NCBI RefSeq assembly: GCF_902501965.1
Contig: NZ_CABWID010000015.1
Coordinates: forward strand, 1-64,000
Length of the DNA: 64,000 nt
Source of the DNA: Collinsella sp. AK_207A
GTDB taxonomy: Bacteria > Actinomycetota > Coriobacteriia > Coriobacteriales > Coriobacteriaceae
Direction: 5' to 3'
In this document: positions 6,352 to 14,699 of the stretch, piece after piece
Numbering within the stretch: the stretch's first letter is position 1
Layout: the number at the start of each line of letters is the position of its first letter
The notes under the pieces: generated by a model
The model's database searches: none
What the model was told of the DNA's origin: nothing
What the model saw: the letters and a program-made list of their open reading frames with translations, nothing else
Made by a program: the position numbers and the translations under genes

Positions 6352-7407
6352 TTAGGAGCGGAAGCCGTCGGGGTTGTGGCTCTGCCAGTTCCAGGAGTCG
6401 CGGCACATGTCGTCGATGTTGTACTGAGCCTTCCAGCCCATCTCGCGCTCCGCCTTGCTGGCATCGCCGAAGTTCTCGGCGATATCTCCGCCGCGGCGCG
6501 GCTTGATTACGTAGGGGAGGTCCTTGCCGCACGCCTTGGAGAAAGCGCGGATGACCTCGAGCACGCTCGTGCCCTTGCCGGTGCCCAGGTTGAAGATCTC
6601 AACGCCTTCGCGACCGTTCATCCAGTTGAGGGCGGCAACATGCCCACGCGCCAAGTCCACGACGTGGATGTAGTCGCGCACGCCGGTGCCGTCGGGCGTG
6701 GGATAGTCGTCGCCAAAGACCTGTACGGCGGCGAGCTTGCCCACGGCTACCTGCGCCACGTAGGGCACGAGGTTGTTGGGGATGCCCTTGGGGTCCTCGC
6801 CGATGAGGCCGCTCTCGTGGGCGCCGATGGGGTTGAAGTAGCGCAGGATGACGACGTCCCACTCGGGGTCGGCCGTGTGGAGGTCGGTGAGGATCTGCTC
6901 GATCATCCACTTGGTCCAGCCGTAGGGGTTGGTGCAGGCCTTCTTGGGGCTCTCCTCGGTGAGCGGCAGGCTGTCGGGGTCGCCGTAGACGGTGCTCGAG
7001 CTAGAGAAGATGATGGACTTGCAGCCGTGGTTGCGCATGACGTCCACCAGCACGAGGGTGTTCTCGATGTTGTTGTGGTAGTACTCGATGGGCTTCTTCA
7101 CGGACTCGCCCACGGCCTTGAATCCGGCAAAGTGAATCACGCGGTCGATGCGGTGCTCGGTGAAGATGCGCTCCATGGCTTCGCGATCGAGCACGTTTGC
7201 CTGGTAGAAGGTGAGATTCTCGGCAGCGTCCTCGCCCACGATCTGCTTGACGCGCTCAAGCGCGACCTCGCTGGAGTTGGAGAGGTCGTCTACCACGACG
7301 ACGCGGTAGCCGCCCTGGAGCAGCTCGACGACGGTGTGCGAGCCGATGAAGCCGGCCCCGCCCGTTACGAGGACGCAGGTATCCTGCGGATCGAGGGTTG
7401 TTGACAT
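6352..7407 (-). CDS. galE: UDP-glucose 4-epimerase
   Basis: The 351-residue short-chain-type epimerase interconverts UDP-glucose and UDP-galactose in the cytoplasm. It begins with the NAD-binding glycine motif TGGAGFIGSH (about 13-22), has FSSSSTVYG with the catalytic Ser/Thr and NPYGWTKW with the Tyr-x3-Lys pair, then ILRYFNPIGAHESGLIGEDP, a galE hallmark. ATG 7407 (MSTTLDPQD) follows GGGAGAAACCCC. The longer frame from 7434 lacks an RBS. It is a single gene with no Leloir partners next to it, so a cell-envelope sugar role is as likely as galactose use. Confidence 0.96.
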   Translation of the reverse strand: MSTTLDPQDTCVLVTGGAGFIGSHTVVELLQGGYRVVVVDDLSNSSEVALERVKQIVGEDAAENLTFYQANVLDREAMERIFTEHRIDRVIHFAGFKAVGESVKKPIEYYHNNIENTLVLVDVMRNHGCKSIIFSSSSTVYGDPDSLPLTEESPKKACTNPYGWTKWMIEQILTDLHTADPEWDVVILRYFNPIGAHESGLIGEDPKGIPNNLVPYVAQVAVGKLAAVQVFGDDYPTPDGTGVRDYIHVVDLARGHVAALNWMNGREGVEIFNLGTGKGTSVLEVIRAFSKACGKDLPYVIKPRRGGDIAENFGDASKAEREMGWKAQYNIDDMCRDSWNWQSHNPDGFRS

Positions 7408-7598
7408 GGGGTTTCTCCCTTCGCGCAAGGGCACGCAAAGTCTGAACGACGTGCCGGAAAGCAGTATACCGCGCAGCCGTGGGGCGAAGCCGCTCGCCGT
7501 TGACTGTTCATGGAGATTAGCGTGTCACCCGTCCGTTGGGGTATGCTGGACGTCGGCATCGCCCAGACATATAAACGAAACCATTAAACGGAGTACGT

Positions 7599-8828
7599 AT
7601 GTCAAAGCACGCAACCACCAATCGCGAGGAGCTCCTGGCGATTTCTTCTGTTAATGCACCCATATCGCGACGCTCAGTCATGCGAGCGCTCTTTGCCGCC
7701 GCCGCCGCGGGCGTGCTGTTCGGCCTGCCGCAGCAGGCCGGTGCCGCTCAGGCGACCAAGGAGACGACGGACGCGCTCGCCGCCGCCCAGGCGCAGTTCG
7801 ACCAGGTTCAGTCACAGCTGGACGACCTCTCCAACCAGTACGCCAGTCTCTCCGAGGAGCAGGACAAGACGATCGGCAAGATCGAGGACGTCCAGACCAA
7901 GATCGACGAGGCTCAGAAGCAGATCGATGCCAAGCAGGCTGAGCTGGAGCAGAAGCAGGAGCAGCTCTCCTCGCGCGTTTCCGACACCTACAAGGGCGGC
8001 ACGGGAGACGGCCTTGCCCTGGTGCTCTCCTCAACGTCGTTTGAGGAGCTCATCAACAACGTCTACTACGCCAATAAGATCAACGCACGTGATCGGGAGG
8101 CCATTCAGGAAGTTCGCCAGATTCAGGACGAGCTGAAGACCCAGAAGGCCGACCTTGAGACCCAGAAGGCCGACCTCGAGAAGCTCAAGGCCAAGCAGGC
8201 GAGCCAGCTCGAGCAGATGAAGGCCAAGCAGGAAGAGGTCTCAGACCTGCTGAACGGCCTTTCCGACGAGGTCAAGCAGCTCATGGCCAAGCGCGACGAG
8301 GAGCTGCTGGCTTCCGCCAAGGCCGAGGAGGCGGCCGCGGCGGCTGCGGAGGCCGCGAAGAAGGCCCAGCAGCAGCCGAGCGGCGGTGGCTCCTCGAGCG
8401 GCGGCGCCAGCAGCGTGACGCCGGGTACCGGCCAGCAGTCGGCCGGAGCCAATGCGCAGCAGCGCGTGGTGAACTCCTGCCACGCTGTTCCGTCCCCCGG
8501 CTACGGCCTCTGCGCCGCGTGGGTGAGCTACGTGTTCTCCAACGCCGGCCTGGGTGCCGTGTGGGGCAACGCGTGCGACATGTACAACTCCTGGTGCACC
8601 AGCTCCAACAAGAGCGCGTTGAAGGTGGGCATGATTATCGCCGTCTCCACGCACAGCCGTACGTCCGCCGGCCGTATCTACGGCCACGTGGGCATCTACG
8701 TGGGCAACAACACCGTGATGGACAACATCGGCTACATCCGCAGCATCAACGTGGACTCGTGGATCTCGTACTTCGGCACCACGGTGACGCCGCGTTGGGG
8801 TTGGGCGAACGGCTTGGTGCTCGGCTAA
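7599..8828 (+). CDS. Secreted coiled-coil CHAP-domain peptidoglycan hydrolase
   Basis: The 409-residue protein has an N-terminal extension, then SRRSVMRALFAAAAAGVLFG with an AGAA cleavage site (twin-Arg, so Tat export is possible). A long coiled coil of the CwlO/EnvC type spans about 55-240 (repeated KADLETQK units, EELINNVYY hinge). An Ala/Gly/Ser linker leads to a C-terminal CHAP domain (about 295-409) with Cys in YGLCAAWVSYVF and His in IYGHVGIYV. Such proteins cut cell-wall peptides during division. The coiled coil probably holds it inactive until an FtsEX-like partner acts. RBS is ACGGAG. A terminator follows. Confidence 0.88.
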   Translation: MSKHATTNREELLAISSVNAPISRRSVMRALFAAAAAGVLFGLPQQAGAAQATKETTDALAAAQAQFDQVQSQLDDLSNQYASLSEEQDKTIGKIEDVQTKIDEAQKQIDAKQAELEQKQEQLSSRVSDTYKGGTGDGLALVLSSTSFEELINNVYYANKINARDREAIQEVRQIQDELKTQKADLETQKADLEKLKAKQASQLEQMKAKQEEVSDLLNGLSDEVKQLMAKRDEELLASAKAEEAAAAAAEAAKKAQQQPSGGGSSSGGASSVTPGTGQQSAGANAQQRVVNSCHAVPSPGYGLCAAWVSYVFSNAGLGAVWGNACDMYNSWCTSSNKSALKVGMIIAVSTHSRTSAGRIYGHVGIYVGNNTVMDNIGYIRSINVDSWISYFGTTVTPRWGWANGLVLG

Positions 8829-8892
8829 CCCGTCGAGCCGGGGCCCCGGATTGGGTGCGGGCGTTCGTCGGGTGCGCGATATATGCGATCGA

Positions 8893-8917
8893 AGGGGTGG
8901 CTTGCCACCCCTTTTTC
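8893..8917 (+). terminator. Rho-independent terminator
   Basis: AGGGGTGGC and GCCACCCCT form a 9-bp stem followed by a run of T, 65 nt after the CHAP-protein stop. It also separates this gene from the convergent ECF operon. Confidence 0.88.
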
Positions 8918-8946
8918 ATGTCGAGCCGAGCCGGACGACGGGATCG

Positions 8947-9750
8947 TTAGAGCATCAGCCGCAGCGCGATGAGCACCGCAAGGTAGGCGAGCGTGAGTGC
9001 GATGAAGGGCGCGTCGCGACGGGCGTTGAGTTTGAGCACGTGGTAGTGCGTGCGCCCGTGCCCGGTGTAGCAGCGGGCGTCCATAGCGCGTCCGAGGTTG
9101 TCGGCGTGGCGAAGCGCGCTGGCAAAGAGGGGTACCACGAGCGGCACGCAGGCCCGCGCGTACGCGAGGGCGCTCTTGCCCTCAAGATCAGCGCCGCGAG
9201 CGATCTGCGCCACGACGACGTTGTCCGCCTCGGTGGCGAGCGTGGGCACAAAGCGCACCGCGATGGACATGGTGAGCGCCGCTTGGGTTACCGGCACGCC
9301 GAAGCGCTCCAAGGGCTTGAGCAGACACTCGAAGGCATCGCAAAGCGCGGTGGGCGTGGTGGTGAGCATGAGCAACCCGCCCGCAAGCAGCAACAGGAAG
9401 AATCGCGTGCTGTAGAGGACCGCTGCCCAGAGTCCGTCCCGGTGAATGCTGAGGATGCCCAGGTGCAGGGTAACCGGTCCGGTCCGCACAAAGAAGAGGT
9501 TGAAGAGCGAGGTGAAGACCAAGAAGAACGCGATGGGGCGAACCTGTGCGAGCAGGCGGCCGAAGGGTACGCGCGCAGCGGCGATAGCAGCCGTTACCGC
9601 TGCTGCGGCGAGCGCGAGCGTGGCCGGCGTGGCGGTGAAGAAGCAGCTCACCATGAACGCGAGGGAGCCCACGAGCTTAACGCGGGGGTCGAGCCGGTGA
9701 ATGGGGGAATCGGCGGAATAGTACTGGCCGATGCTAACGCGCAGCGCCAT
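8947..9750 (-). CDS. ecfT: ECF transporter transmembrane component EcfT
   Basis: The 267-residue integral membrane protein has about five to six membrane segments (near 28-75, 80-100, 105-130, 245-266). It carries the two Ala-Arg-Gly-like coupling signatures: QIARGADLEG at about 185 and LGRAMDARCY at about 222. EcfT couples the ATPase pair to the substrate-binding S component. It overlaps the end of the fused ecfA gene by 17 nt, so translation is coupled. The module can serve the riboflavin S component upstream and perhaps other S components elsewhere in the genome. Confidence 0.92.
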   Translation of the reverse strand: MALRVSIGQYYSADSPIHRLDPRVKLVGSLAFMVSCFFTATPATLALAAAAVTAAIAAARVPFGRLLAQVRPIAFFLVFTSLFNLFFVRTGPVTLHLGILSIHRDGLWAAVLYSTRFFLLLLAGGLLMLTTTPTALCDAFECLLKPLERFGVPVTQAALTMSIAVRFVPTLATEADNVVVAQIARGADLEGKSALAYARACVPLVVPLFASALRHADNLGRAMDARCYTGHGRTHYHVLKLNARRDAPFIALTLAYLAVLIALRLML

Positions 9751-11539
9751 GGCGGGCCTCCTCTCCGGTCAGCGCGCAAACGAGCTCGTCGAGGGTGAGG
9801 GGGAGCGCGGTGAGCGGCTCGGGATTTCCCGCAGCGGCGAGCGCCCGGGCGAAGGCGAGGGCCGCGGGCACGCCCGGCAGATGCTCGGCGGTGGCGAAGA
9901 CCTCGTGCGGGGTGCCGTCGGCCACCTTGCGGCCATCCTCGAGGGCCACGATGTGGTCGGCGAGCTCGGCGGCGTCGTCCATGGAATGCGTGACGAGCAA
10001 CAGCGTGGTGCCCCGGCGCTTAAGGTCGAGCAGGAGCTTGCGCACGGTGCGGCGGCCTGCGGGGTCGAGCCCGGCCATGGGCTCGTCGAGTACCAAGATG
10101 GGCTGGCGCATGGCGAGGATGCCGGCAAGCGCCACGGAACGCTGCTGGCCGCCCGAGAGGGCGAAGGGAGAGCGCGTGAGCAGCTCGTCGGTAACGGGGA
10201 GACCCACCGCGGTGAGCCCCTCCTCCACGCGAGTGCGGACTTCCTCCTCGGAAAGCCCGAGGTTGCGGGGGCCGAAGGCAACGTCGTCAAAGACGGTCTC
10301 GGCGAAGAGCTGGCGTTCGGGCAGCTGGGAAACATAGCCCACGCGGGAGCGCAGGGCACGGCGCCGGGAAAGGTCGCCGGTGCCGATGCCATCCACGACC
10401 ACATGTCCCGAGCTGGGAGCCTTGAGGGCGCAGGCGAGTTCGACAGTGGTCGACTTGCCGGAGCCCGTGCGGCCTACGAGCGCGGTGAGCGTGCCGGGGC
10501 GCACGGCGAACGAGAGGTCGTCCACGGCGAGCGGGCCGACCTCTTTGGACGCGCGGCGCTGCCAGAAGTGCGGCTTCTTGCGCGCCGAGCGGGCGCTGGC
10601 GTAAGAGAACGAGACGCGATCGAAGGCGAGGGCGGCGCCAGGGCCGGCGTGCGCCTCGGCAACGCCGGTTTCCACATGCTCCGCTGCGGGCGCACCGTTC
10701 TGACCGTGCGAGCACGTTGAAGCGAGAGCGCGGACCAGCTCATCGGTATCCGCGGTGAGGGGAACGTCCCGGCCTGCCGCGCGCAGGCGGTCGGCGAGCT
10801 GCAGCCTAAAAGGCAGCTCGAGTCCGAGCTGCTGGGCGGTTTCTTGCTGCTGGAATACCTGTTCGGGTGTTCCTTCCAGCGCCACGCGGCCGCGTTCCAT
10901 CACGATGACTCGATCGGCCTCGAGCGCGTCATCCATGAAATGCGTGATGTGCACGATGGTGATACCGCGCCGCGCGAGCGAGTGGATGATGCCCTGGATT
11001 GCGCGGTGGCCTTCGGCGTCGAGCATGGCGCAGGGTTCGTCGAGTACCAGGATGCGCGGCTCCATGGCGAGCGCGCCGGCGATGGCGATGCGCTGCTTCT
11101 GGCCGCCGGATAAGTCGGCCGGATCGGCGTGGGCAAGGCGTGCCATGCCCACGGCTTCGAGAGCGTTGTCCACGCGCGCGGCTATCTGGGGTGCCGACAC
11201 GCCGAGGTTCTCCGGGCCAAAGGCCACGTCATCGGCCGAGATGCTCGTGACCATCTGGTCCTCAGGATGCTGGAAGACCATGGCAACTTGGCGGCGGATG
11301 GCCGGGGCATCCTCAGACGCGGCGGAATCAAGGCCCAGGACGCGGACGGTGCCGGCGCTGGGCACGAGCAGCGCGTTCAGCATCTGGGCCAGCGTGGACT
11401 TTCCCGATCCGTTGCCGCCGAGGATGCATACGTGCTCCCCGGCGTGGATAGAAAGGGATACCCCGGCCAGCGCCTCTGCGGCGGCACCGGGGTATGAGAA
11501 GCGAACGTTGTCGAGGCTGATCAGAATGTCTTCGTTCAT
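9734..11539 (-). CDS. ecfA: ECF transporter ATPase, duplicated single chain (EcfA-EcfA')
   Basis: The 601-residue protein has two complete ABC domains on one chain. Domain 1 (about 5-245) has Walker A GGNGSGKST, a Q-loop VFQHPEDQ, signature LSGGQKQR and Walker B ILVLDEP. Domain 2 (about 300-580) has GRTGSGKST, YVSQLPERQ, LSGGQQRS and ILVLDEPMAGLDP. Most bacteria encode these as two proteins. A linker with KKPHFWQRRA separates them. ATG 11539 lies directly after the T-run of a terminator, so expression depends on read-through from the riboflavin S gene or on a promoter inside it. All catalytic motifs look intact. Confidence 0.95.
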   Translation of the reverse strand: MNEDILISLDNVRFSYPGAAAEALAGVSLSIHAGEHVCILGGNGSGKSTLAQMLNALLVPSAGTVRVLGLDSAASEDAPAIRRQVAMVFQHPEDQMVTSISADDVAFGPENLGVSAPQIAARVDNALEAVGMARLAHADPADLSGGQKQRIAIAGALAMEPRILVLDEPCAMLDAEGHRAIQGIIHSLARRGITIVHITHFMDDALEADRVIVMERGRVALEGTPEQVFQQQETAQQLGLELPFRLQLADRLRAAGRDVPLTADTDELVRALASTCSHGQNGAPAAEHVETGVAEAHAGPGAALAFDRVSFSYASARSARKKPHFWQRRASKEVGPLAVDDLSFAVRPGTLTALVGRTGSGKSTTVELACALKAPSSGHVVVDGIGTGDLSRRRALRSRVGYVSQLPERQLFAETVFDDVAFGPRNLGLSEEEVRTRVEEGLTAVGLPVTDELLTRSPFALSGGQQRSVALAGILAMRQPILVLDEPMAGLDPAGRRTVRKLLLDLKRRGTTLLLVTHSMDDAAELADHIVALEDGRKVADGTPHEVFATAEHLPGVPAALAFARALAAAGNPEPLTALPLTLDELVCALTGEEARHGAAR

Positions 11540-11545
11540 CGTTCC

Positions 11546-11581
11546 AAAAAAACAGGGCGCCCTCCGCGGGGAAGGCGCCCT
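11546..11581 (-). terminator. Intercistronic terminator between S component and EcfA
   Basis: On the minus strand AGGGCGCC/GGCGCCCT forms a perfect stem followed by a seven-T run (A at 11546-11552). It sits between the S-component stop (11592) and the ecfA start (11539). Partial termination here would give more S-component mRNA than ATPase mRNA. Confidence 0.8.
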
Positions 11582-11591
11582 TGGGTCGAGG

Positions 11592-12158
11592 CTAGGCGTG
11601 GCTCAGGTTACCGTCGTGCGGCGCACCCGTCTGAGCGGTAAGAACGTTCATGCAGGGGGAGAGGAGCACCTGGCCGGCAACGACCGTGATGGCCATCTTG
11701 AGCGCGTTGAAGGGCAACAGGATGGGGATGATCATGGCCACGACCTGCTCAACGCTGACTGCGCTGTAGAGCGGCGTGATGACGAGGTTCGCCGCGCAGG
11801 AAGCGATGATGGCGAGGATGGCACCCACGGCCATGCCCGCCACGGAGCCTGCGCGCGTACGACCGGAGCGATCGTAGATGAGCGCCGAGGGAATCACCAG
11901 GCACAGCGTGTTGAGCACGCCCATGAGCGCGCCAAACGGGTCGAGGAACATGTCGGGCACCCACGAGAGGATGGTGACGCCCGCGCCGAGCTGCGGGCCA
12001 AAGGCAAGCGCGGCGATCAGGCAGACGATGCCCGACGGGTCGAACTTGAGGTAGGGCGCCGCCGGGAAAATGGGCACCTCCACAAAGCGGATGATGAGTG
12101 CCGCGGCCGTGAAGAGACCGGCGAGCGCGATGCGCTTGGTGTTGATAGAGCTGTTCAT
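11592..12158 (-). CDS. ribU: Riboflavin ECF transporter S component (RibU-like)
   Basis: The 188-residue membrane protein has six hydrophobic segments. The N-terminus ALAGLFTAAALIIRFVEVPI gives the Ala-rich first helix that contacts EcfT, and FPAAPYLKFDPSGI resembles the LKLDxSD region of RibU. The assignment to riboflavin rests on the FMN riboswitch directly upstream. It is first in the minus-strand unit with fused EcfA and EcfT, so the whole transporter is encoded here. It starts at ATG 12158 behind GGAGG. Confidence 0.9.
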   Translation of the reverse strand: MNSSINTKRIALAGLFTAAALIIRFVEVPIFPAAPYLKFDPSGIVCLIAALAFGPQLGAGVTILSWVPDMFLDPFGALMGVLNTLCLVIPSALIYDRSGRTRAGSVAGMAVGAILAIIASCAANLVITPLYSAVSVEQVVAMIIPILLPFNALKMAITVVAGQVLLSPCMNVLTAQTGAPHDGNLSHA

Positions 12159-12180
12159 AGTGAAGAAGCCTCCGTTTCTT

Positions 12181-12305
12181 CCTTCCGGACTGTAACCGTC
12201 GGCCCTGGAATCTCACCAGGTCAGCCGCTCTTCGCGGGTCGCGGGCTCCTGGCATCGCATGGACGCGGCCAGTTACCGCCGGTGGGGAATCTCACCCCGC
12301 CCTGA
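12181..12305 (-). promoter_or_regulatory. FMN riboswitch (RFN element)
   Basis: On the minus strand the leader opens AGGGCGGGGTGAGATTCCCC, then ACCGGCGGT, and closes with CCAGGGCCGACGGTTACAGTCCGG. These are the conserved RFN blocks that bind FMN. It ends about 20 nt before the S-component ATG, so control is likely at translation initiation, by hiding the GGAGG, rather than by a separate terminator. Confidence 0.97.
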
Positions 12306-12321
12306 AACATTGCGTCATCAA

Positions 12322-12339
12322 TATACCCCTTTGGGTATA
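12322..12339. promoter_or_regulatory. Palindrome between riboswitch and murB
   Basis: TATACCC and GGGTATA are separated by 4 nt. Each arm contains a -10-like TATACC reading outward, so the site may hold back-to-back promoters for the riboflavin transporter (minus) and murB (plus). Confidence 0.4.
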
Positions 12340-12383
12340 GTCAAGCCTGTGCGTTTTATGACAATTTGGCACCGGAGGTTTCC

Positions 12384-13334
12384 ATGCACGAATACGACGG
12401 CTTTTCCGACGAGGTCCTGTGCGCGCTCGGCGCGGCGGCGGGCGAGGACGACGTGCTCATGGTGGAGCCCATGCGCGAGCACACCACGTTCAAGATCGGC
12501 GGCCCGGCCGACGTGCTGGTGACGCCCCATACGGACGAGGCGCTGGTGAAGGTGCTGAACATCTGCTCCATCGCGGAGTCCCCGGTACTCGTGGTGGGCA
12601 ACGGCTCCGACCTCCTGGTGAGCGACCGGGGCGTGCGCGGCGCCGTGGTGCTCCTGCGCGACAACTATGCGGGTATCGAGGTGGACGCGGAGCGCGGCCG
12701 CGTGACCGCCCAGGCAGGAGCCCTGTTGCGCGACGTGGCGATGGCGGCGGCCGACGCCGGCCTCGCGGGCTTGGAGCCGCTCTCGGGCATCCCCGCCACG
12801 GTGGGTGGCGCGTGCTTCATGAACGCCGGCGCCTACGACGCGCAGACCTCCGATGTGCTCGAGTCCATGCGCGTGTACGTGCCGGGCGGCGTGGGCGAGA
12901 AGGGCTTCGTGCGTGAGCTTCCAGCGGAGGAGCTGCACATGGGCTACCGCAAGAGCCGCGTGGCGGACGAGGGGCTGGTGGTCATCTCGGCCACGTTCAA
13001 GCTGGTGCCGGACATGCCGGCGAGCATCCGCGGCCGCATGGACGAGTACCAGCGCCGTCGCGAGGAGAAGCAGCCGCTCGAGATGCCGAGCGCGGGCTCC
13101 ACGTTCAAGCGTCCGGCGGGGCACTTCGCCGGCAAGCTCATCCAGGATGCGGGCCTTGCCGGAGCGAGCGTGGGCGGAGCGCAGGTCTCGACCAAGCATT
13201 GCGGGTTCGTGGTCAACACGGGCGGCGCCACGGCGGCCGACGTGCGCGGGCTGATCGAGCACGTGCAGGATACGGTGTTCGAGCAGTTCGGCGTGAAGCT
13301 TGAGCCCGAGGTGCGGATGGTCGGTCAGTTCTAG
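12384..13334 (+). CDS. murB: UDP-N-acetylenolpyruvoylglucosamine reductase MurB
   Basis: The 316-residue FAD enzyme reduces UDP-GlcNAc-enolpyruvate to UDP-MurNAc with NADPH, the second committed step of peptidoglycan synthesis. FAD-binding motifs HTTFKIGGPADV (about 32-43) and VVGNGSDLLVSD (about 73-84) are clear. GIPATVGGACFMNAGAY holds the active-site region, and SAGSTFKRP the catalytic Ser. MGYRKSR supplies the conserved Tyr and Arg. ATG 12384 follows GGAGG with a 6-nt gap. An upstream TTG at 12366 would bury that site. It has the short type I/II-like layout. Confidence 0.96.
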   Translation: MHEYDGFSDEVLCALGAAAGEDDVLMVEPMREHTTFKIGGPADVLVTPHTDEALVKVLNICSIAESPVLVVGNGSDLLVSDRGVRGAVVLLRDNYAGIEVDAERGRVTAQAGALLRDVAMAAADAGLAGLEPLSGIPATVGGACFMNAGAYDAQTSDVLESMRVYVPGGVGEKGFVRELPAEELHMGYRKSRVADEGLVVISATFKLVPDMPASIRGRMDEYQRRREEKQPLEMPSAGSTFKRPAGHFAGKLIQDAGLAGASVGGAQVSTKHCGFVVNTGGATAADVRGLIEHVQDTVFEQFGVKLEPEVRMVGQF

Positions 13335-13421
13335 GCTTCGGCGGTGTCGCCTCGTCCACTTGGGGCGGCGCCGCGTGCGGCCGGCGGGAGTCGGCTGCCT
13401 GCACGCTTCGGCGCGCAGCAG

Positions 13422-14456
13422 CTAGACCGTCAGGAACACCATCACGATGATGAGCGCAAAGCCGGCGATGTCCGTTGGCGCGAACACGGTGCCCAACGTG
13501 ACGGCGCTCGTGATGGTGGCCGAGATGGGCTCGATGGTGCCGAGCAGGCTCGCGCGCATGGAGCCCACGTCCTTCACGCCCTGCATGTAGAGCAGGTAGG
13601 CGAGGAACGAGCCGATGACCACCAGGCCAAAGAGCGCCAGCCAGCCGTCGGTCTGGAGCGCCGGCACGTTTTGCCAGGGATGCACCACCAGGCTGGACGC
13701 AACGCCCGCCGAGAGCATGGCGGAGCCGGTGACGATGTTCGAGCCGTAAACGGGCAGGATGCGCGCGGGCAGGATCGCCATGGCGGCGGCGCCCACGGCG
13801 CAGAGGAGTCCCACGGCAATGCCTGCGGGCGGGATGGAGAGGTTGTCCGGATTGCCGCCCGTTGCCAGCAGGTACGTGCCCGCGAGCGCCAGCGCGATGC
13901 CCAGCACCTCGCGGCGGCGGGGCGCGCGCCTGCCGCGCAGGCAGGAGACGGCGAGGATGATGAGCAGCTGCAGGCACTGCAGGACGGTGGCGGTGCCGGC
14001 GTTGGTCAGGCGCACCGAGGCAAGGTAGAAGAACTGGTTGAAGAGTACGCCGCCCGCGGCAAAGATGAGCAGCTCGCGGCGGTGCGTCGGGGTGGTCCAG
14101 AGCTTGATGAGCCGCGCGCGGTCAAAGATGAGCGCGATGATGATGAAGAGCAGGCCCGAGAACACCTGGCGCACGCTCATGAGCCAGGCGGTATCCACCT
14201 GATAGTGCTCAAAGAGGTAGCTCGCGCAGGTGCCGGAGAACCCCCAGAAGGTGCCGCCGACGAGCGTGGCGATCGTGCCCGCGATGAGCGTGCGGGCTTC
14301 CTGGTCGTTGAGACGCTCGCGCCAGGTGCGCCGCGCGGCGCGGGAGGCGGCGTCCGTGCCGGCGCTCGGCATGGCGGAAGGCTCTGCGGCTGCATCCGTG
14401 ATGGACTTTGTATCCGTGGCTCCTTCAACAGCCCCCGCAACCGTCAGTTCTGCCAT
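13422..14456 (-). CDS. EamA/DMT-family exporter
   Basis: The 344-residue protein has ten hydrophobic segments in two five-helix EamA repeats. Landmarks are TLVGGTFWGFSGTCASYLF in helix 1 and GTIEPISATITSAVTLG near the end, the usual DMT signature. A 65-residue charged N-terminal tail precedes the first helix. Family members export amino acids or other small metabolites. No substrate can be inferred. ATG 14456 (MAELTVAGAV) is preferred over the TTG at 14525, which would add a segment without hydrophobic or conserved features. It is convergent with murB. Confidence 0.88.
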   Translation of the reverse strand: MAELTVAGAVEGATDTKSITDAAAEPSAMPSAGTDAASRAARRTWRERLNDQEARTLIAGTIATLVGGTFWGFSGTCASYLFEHYQVDTAWLMSVRQVFSGLLFIIIALIFDRARLIKLWTTPTHRRELLIFAAGGVLFNQFFYLASVRLTNAGTATVLQCLQLLIILAVSCLRGRRAPRRREVLGIALALAGTYLLATGGNPDNLSIPPAGIAVGLLCAVGAAAMAILPARILPVYGSNIVTGSAMLSAGVASSLVVHPWQNVPALQTDGWLALFGLVVIGSFLAYLLYMQGVKDVGSMRASLLGTIEPISATITSAVTLGTVFAPTDIAGFALIIVMVFLTV

Positions 14457-14545
14457 GACGTCTAGCCCCGCCCCGTTCGGTACCCCTGTGTGCGCCCTCA
14501 CCATATCGCATGCGCAACGGTGCATAATCGAGGGTGAAAAAGTCG

Positions 14546-14577
14546 GTTTGCCCAGCTAAAGCACGCGCTGGGCAAAC
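14546..14577. repeat. 10-bp inverted repeat between divergent genes
   Basis: GTTTGCCCAG and CTGGGCAAAC are separated by 12 nt in the gap between the EamA exporter (minus) and the M16C peptidase (plus). It could be an operator. It is followed by T5 on the minus strand but there is no minus gene above it to terminate. Confidence 0.35.
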
Positions 14578-14699
14578 GGTTGCGCAACGTGTGCAAAGCG
14601 TGAACGGGCAAGGGGAGCGCGCTCCGTCAGTTCCGTGCGTTGCCGCGGGGACCTTTGGGTAAGCTAGGGGGCGTGAACGCGACCGAGAAGGAGACCCCT

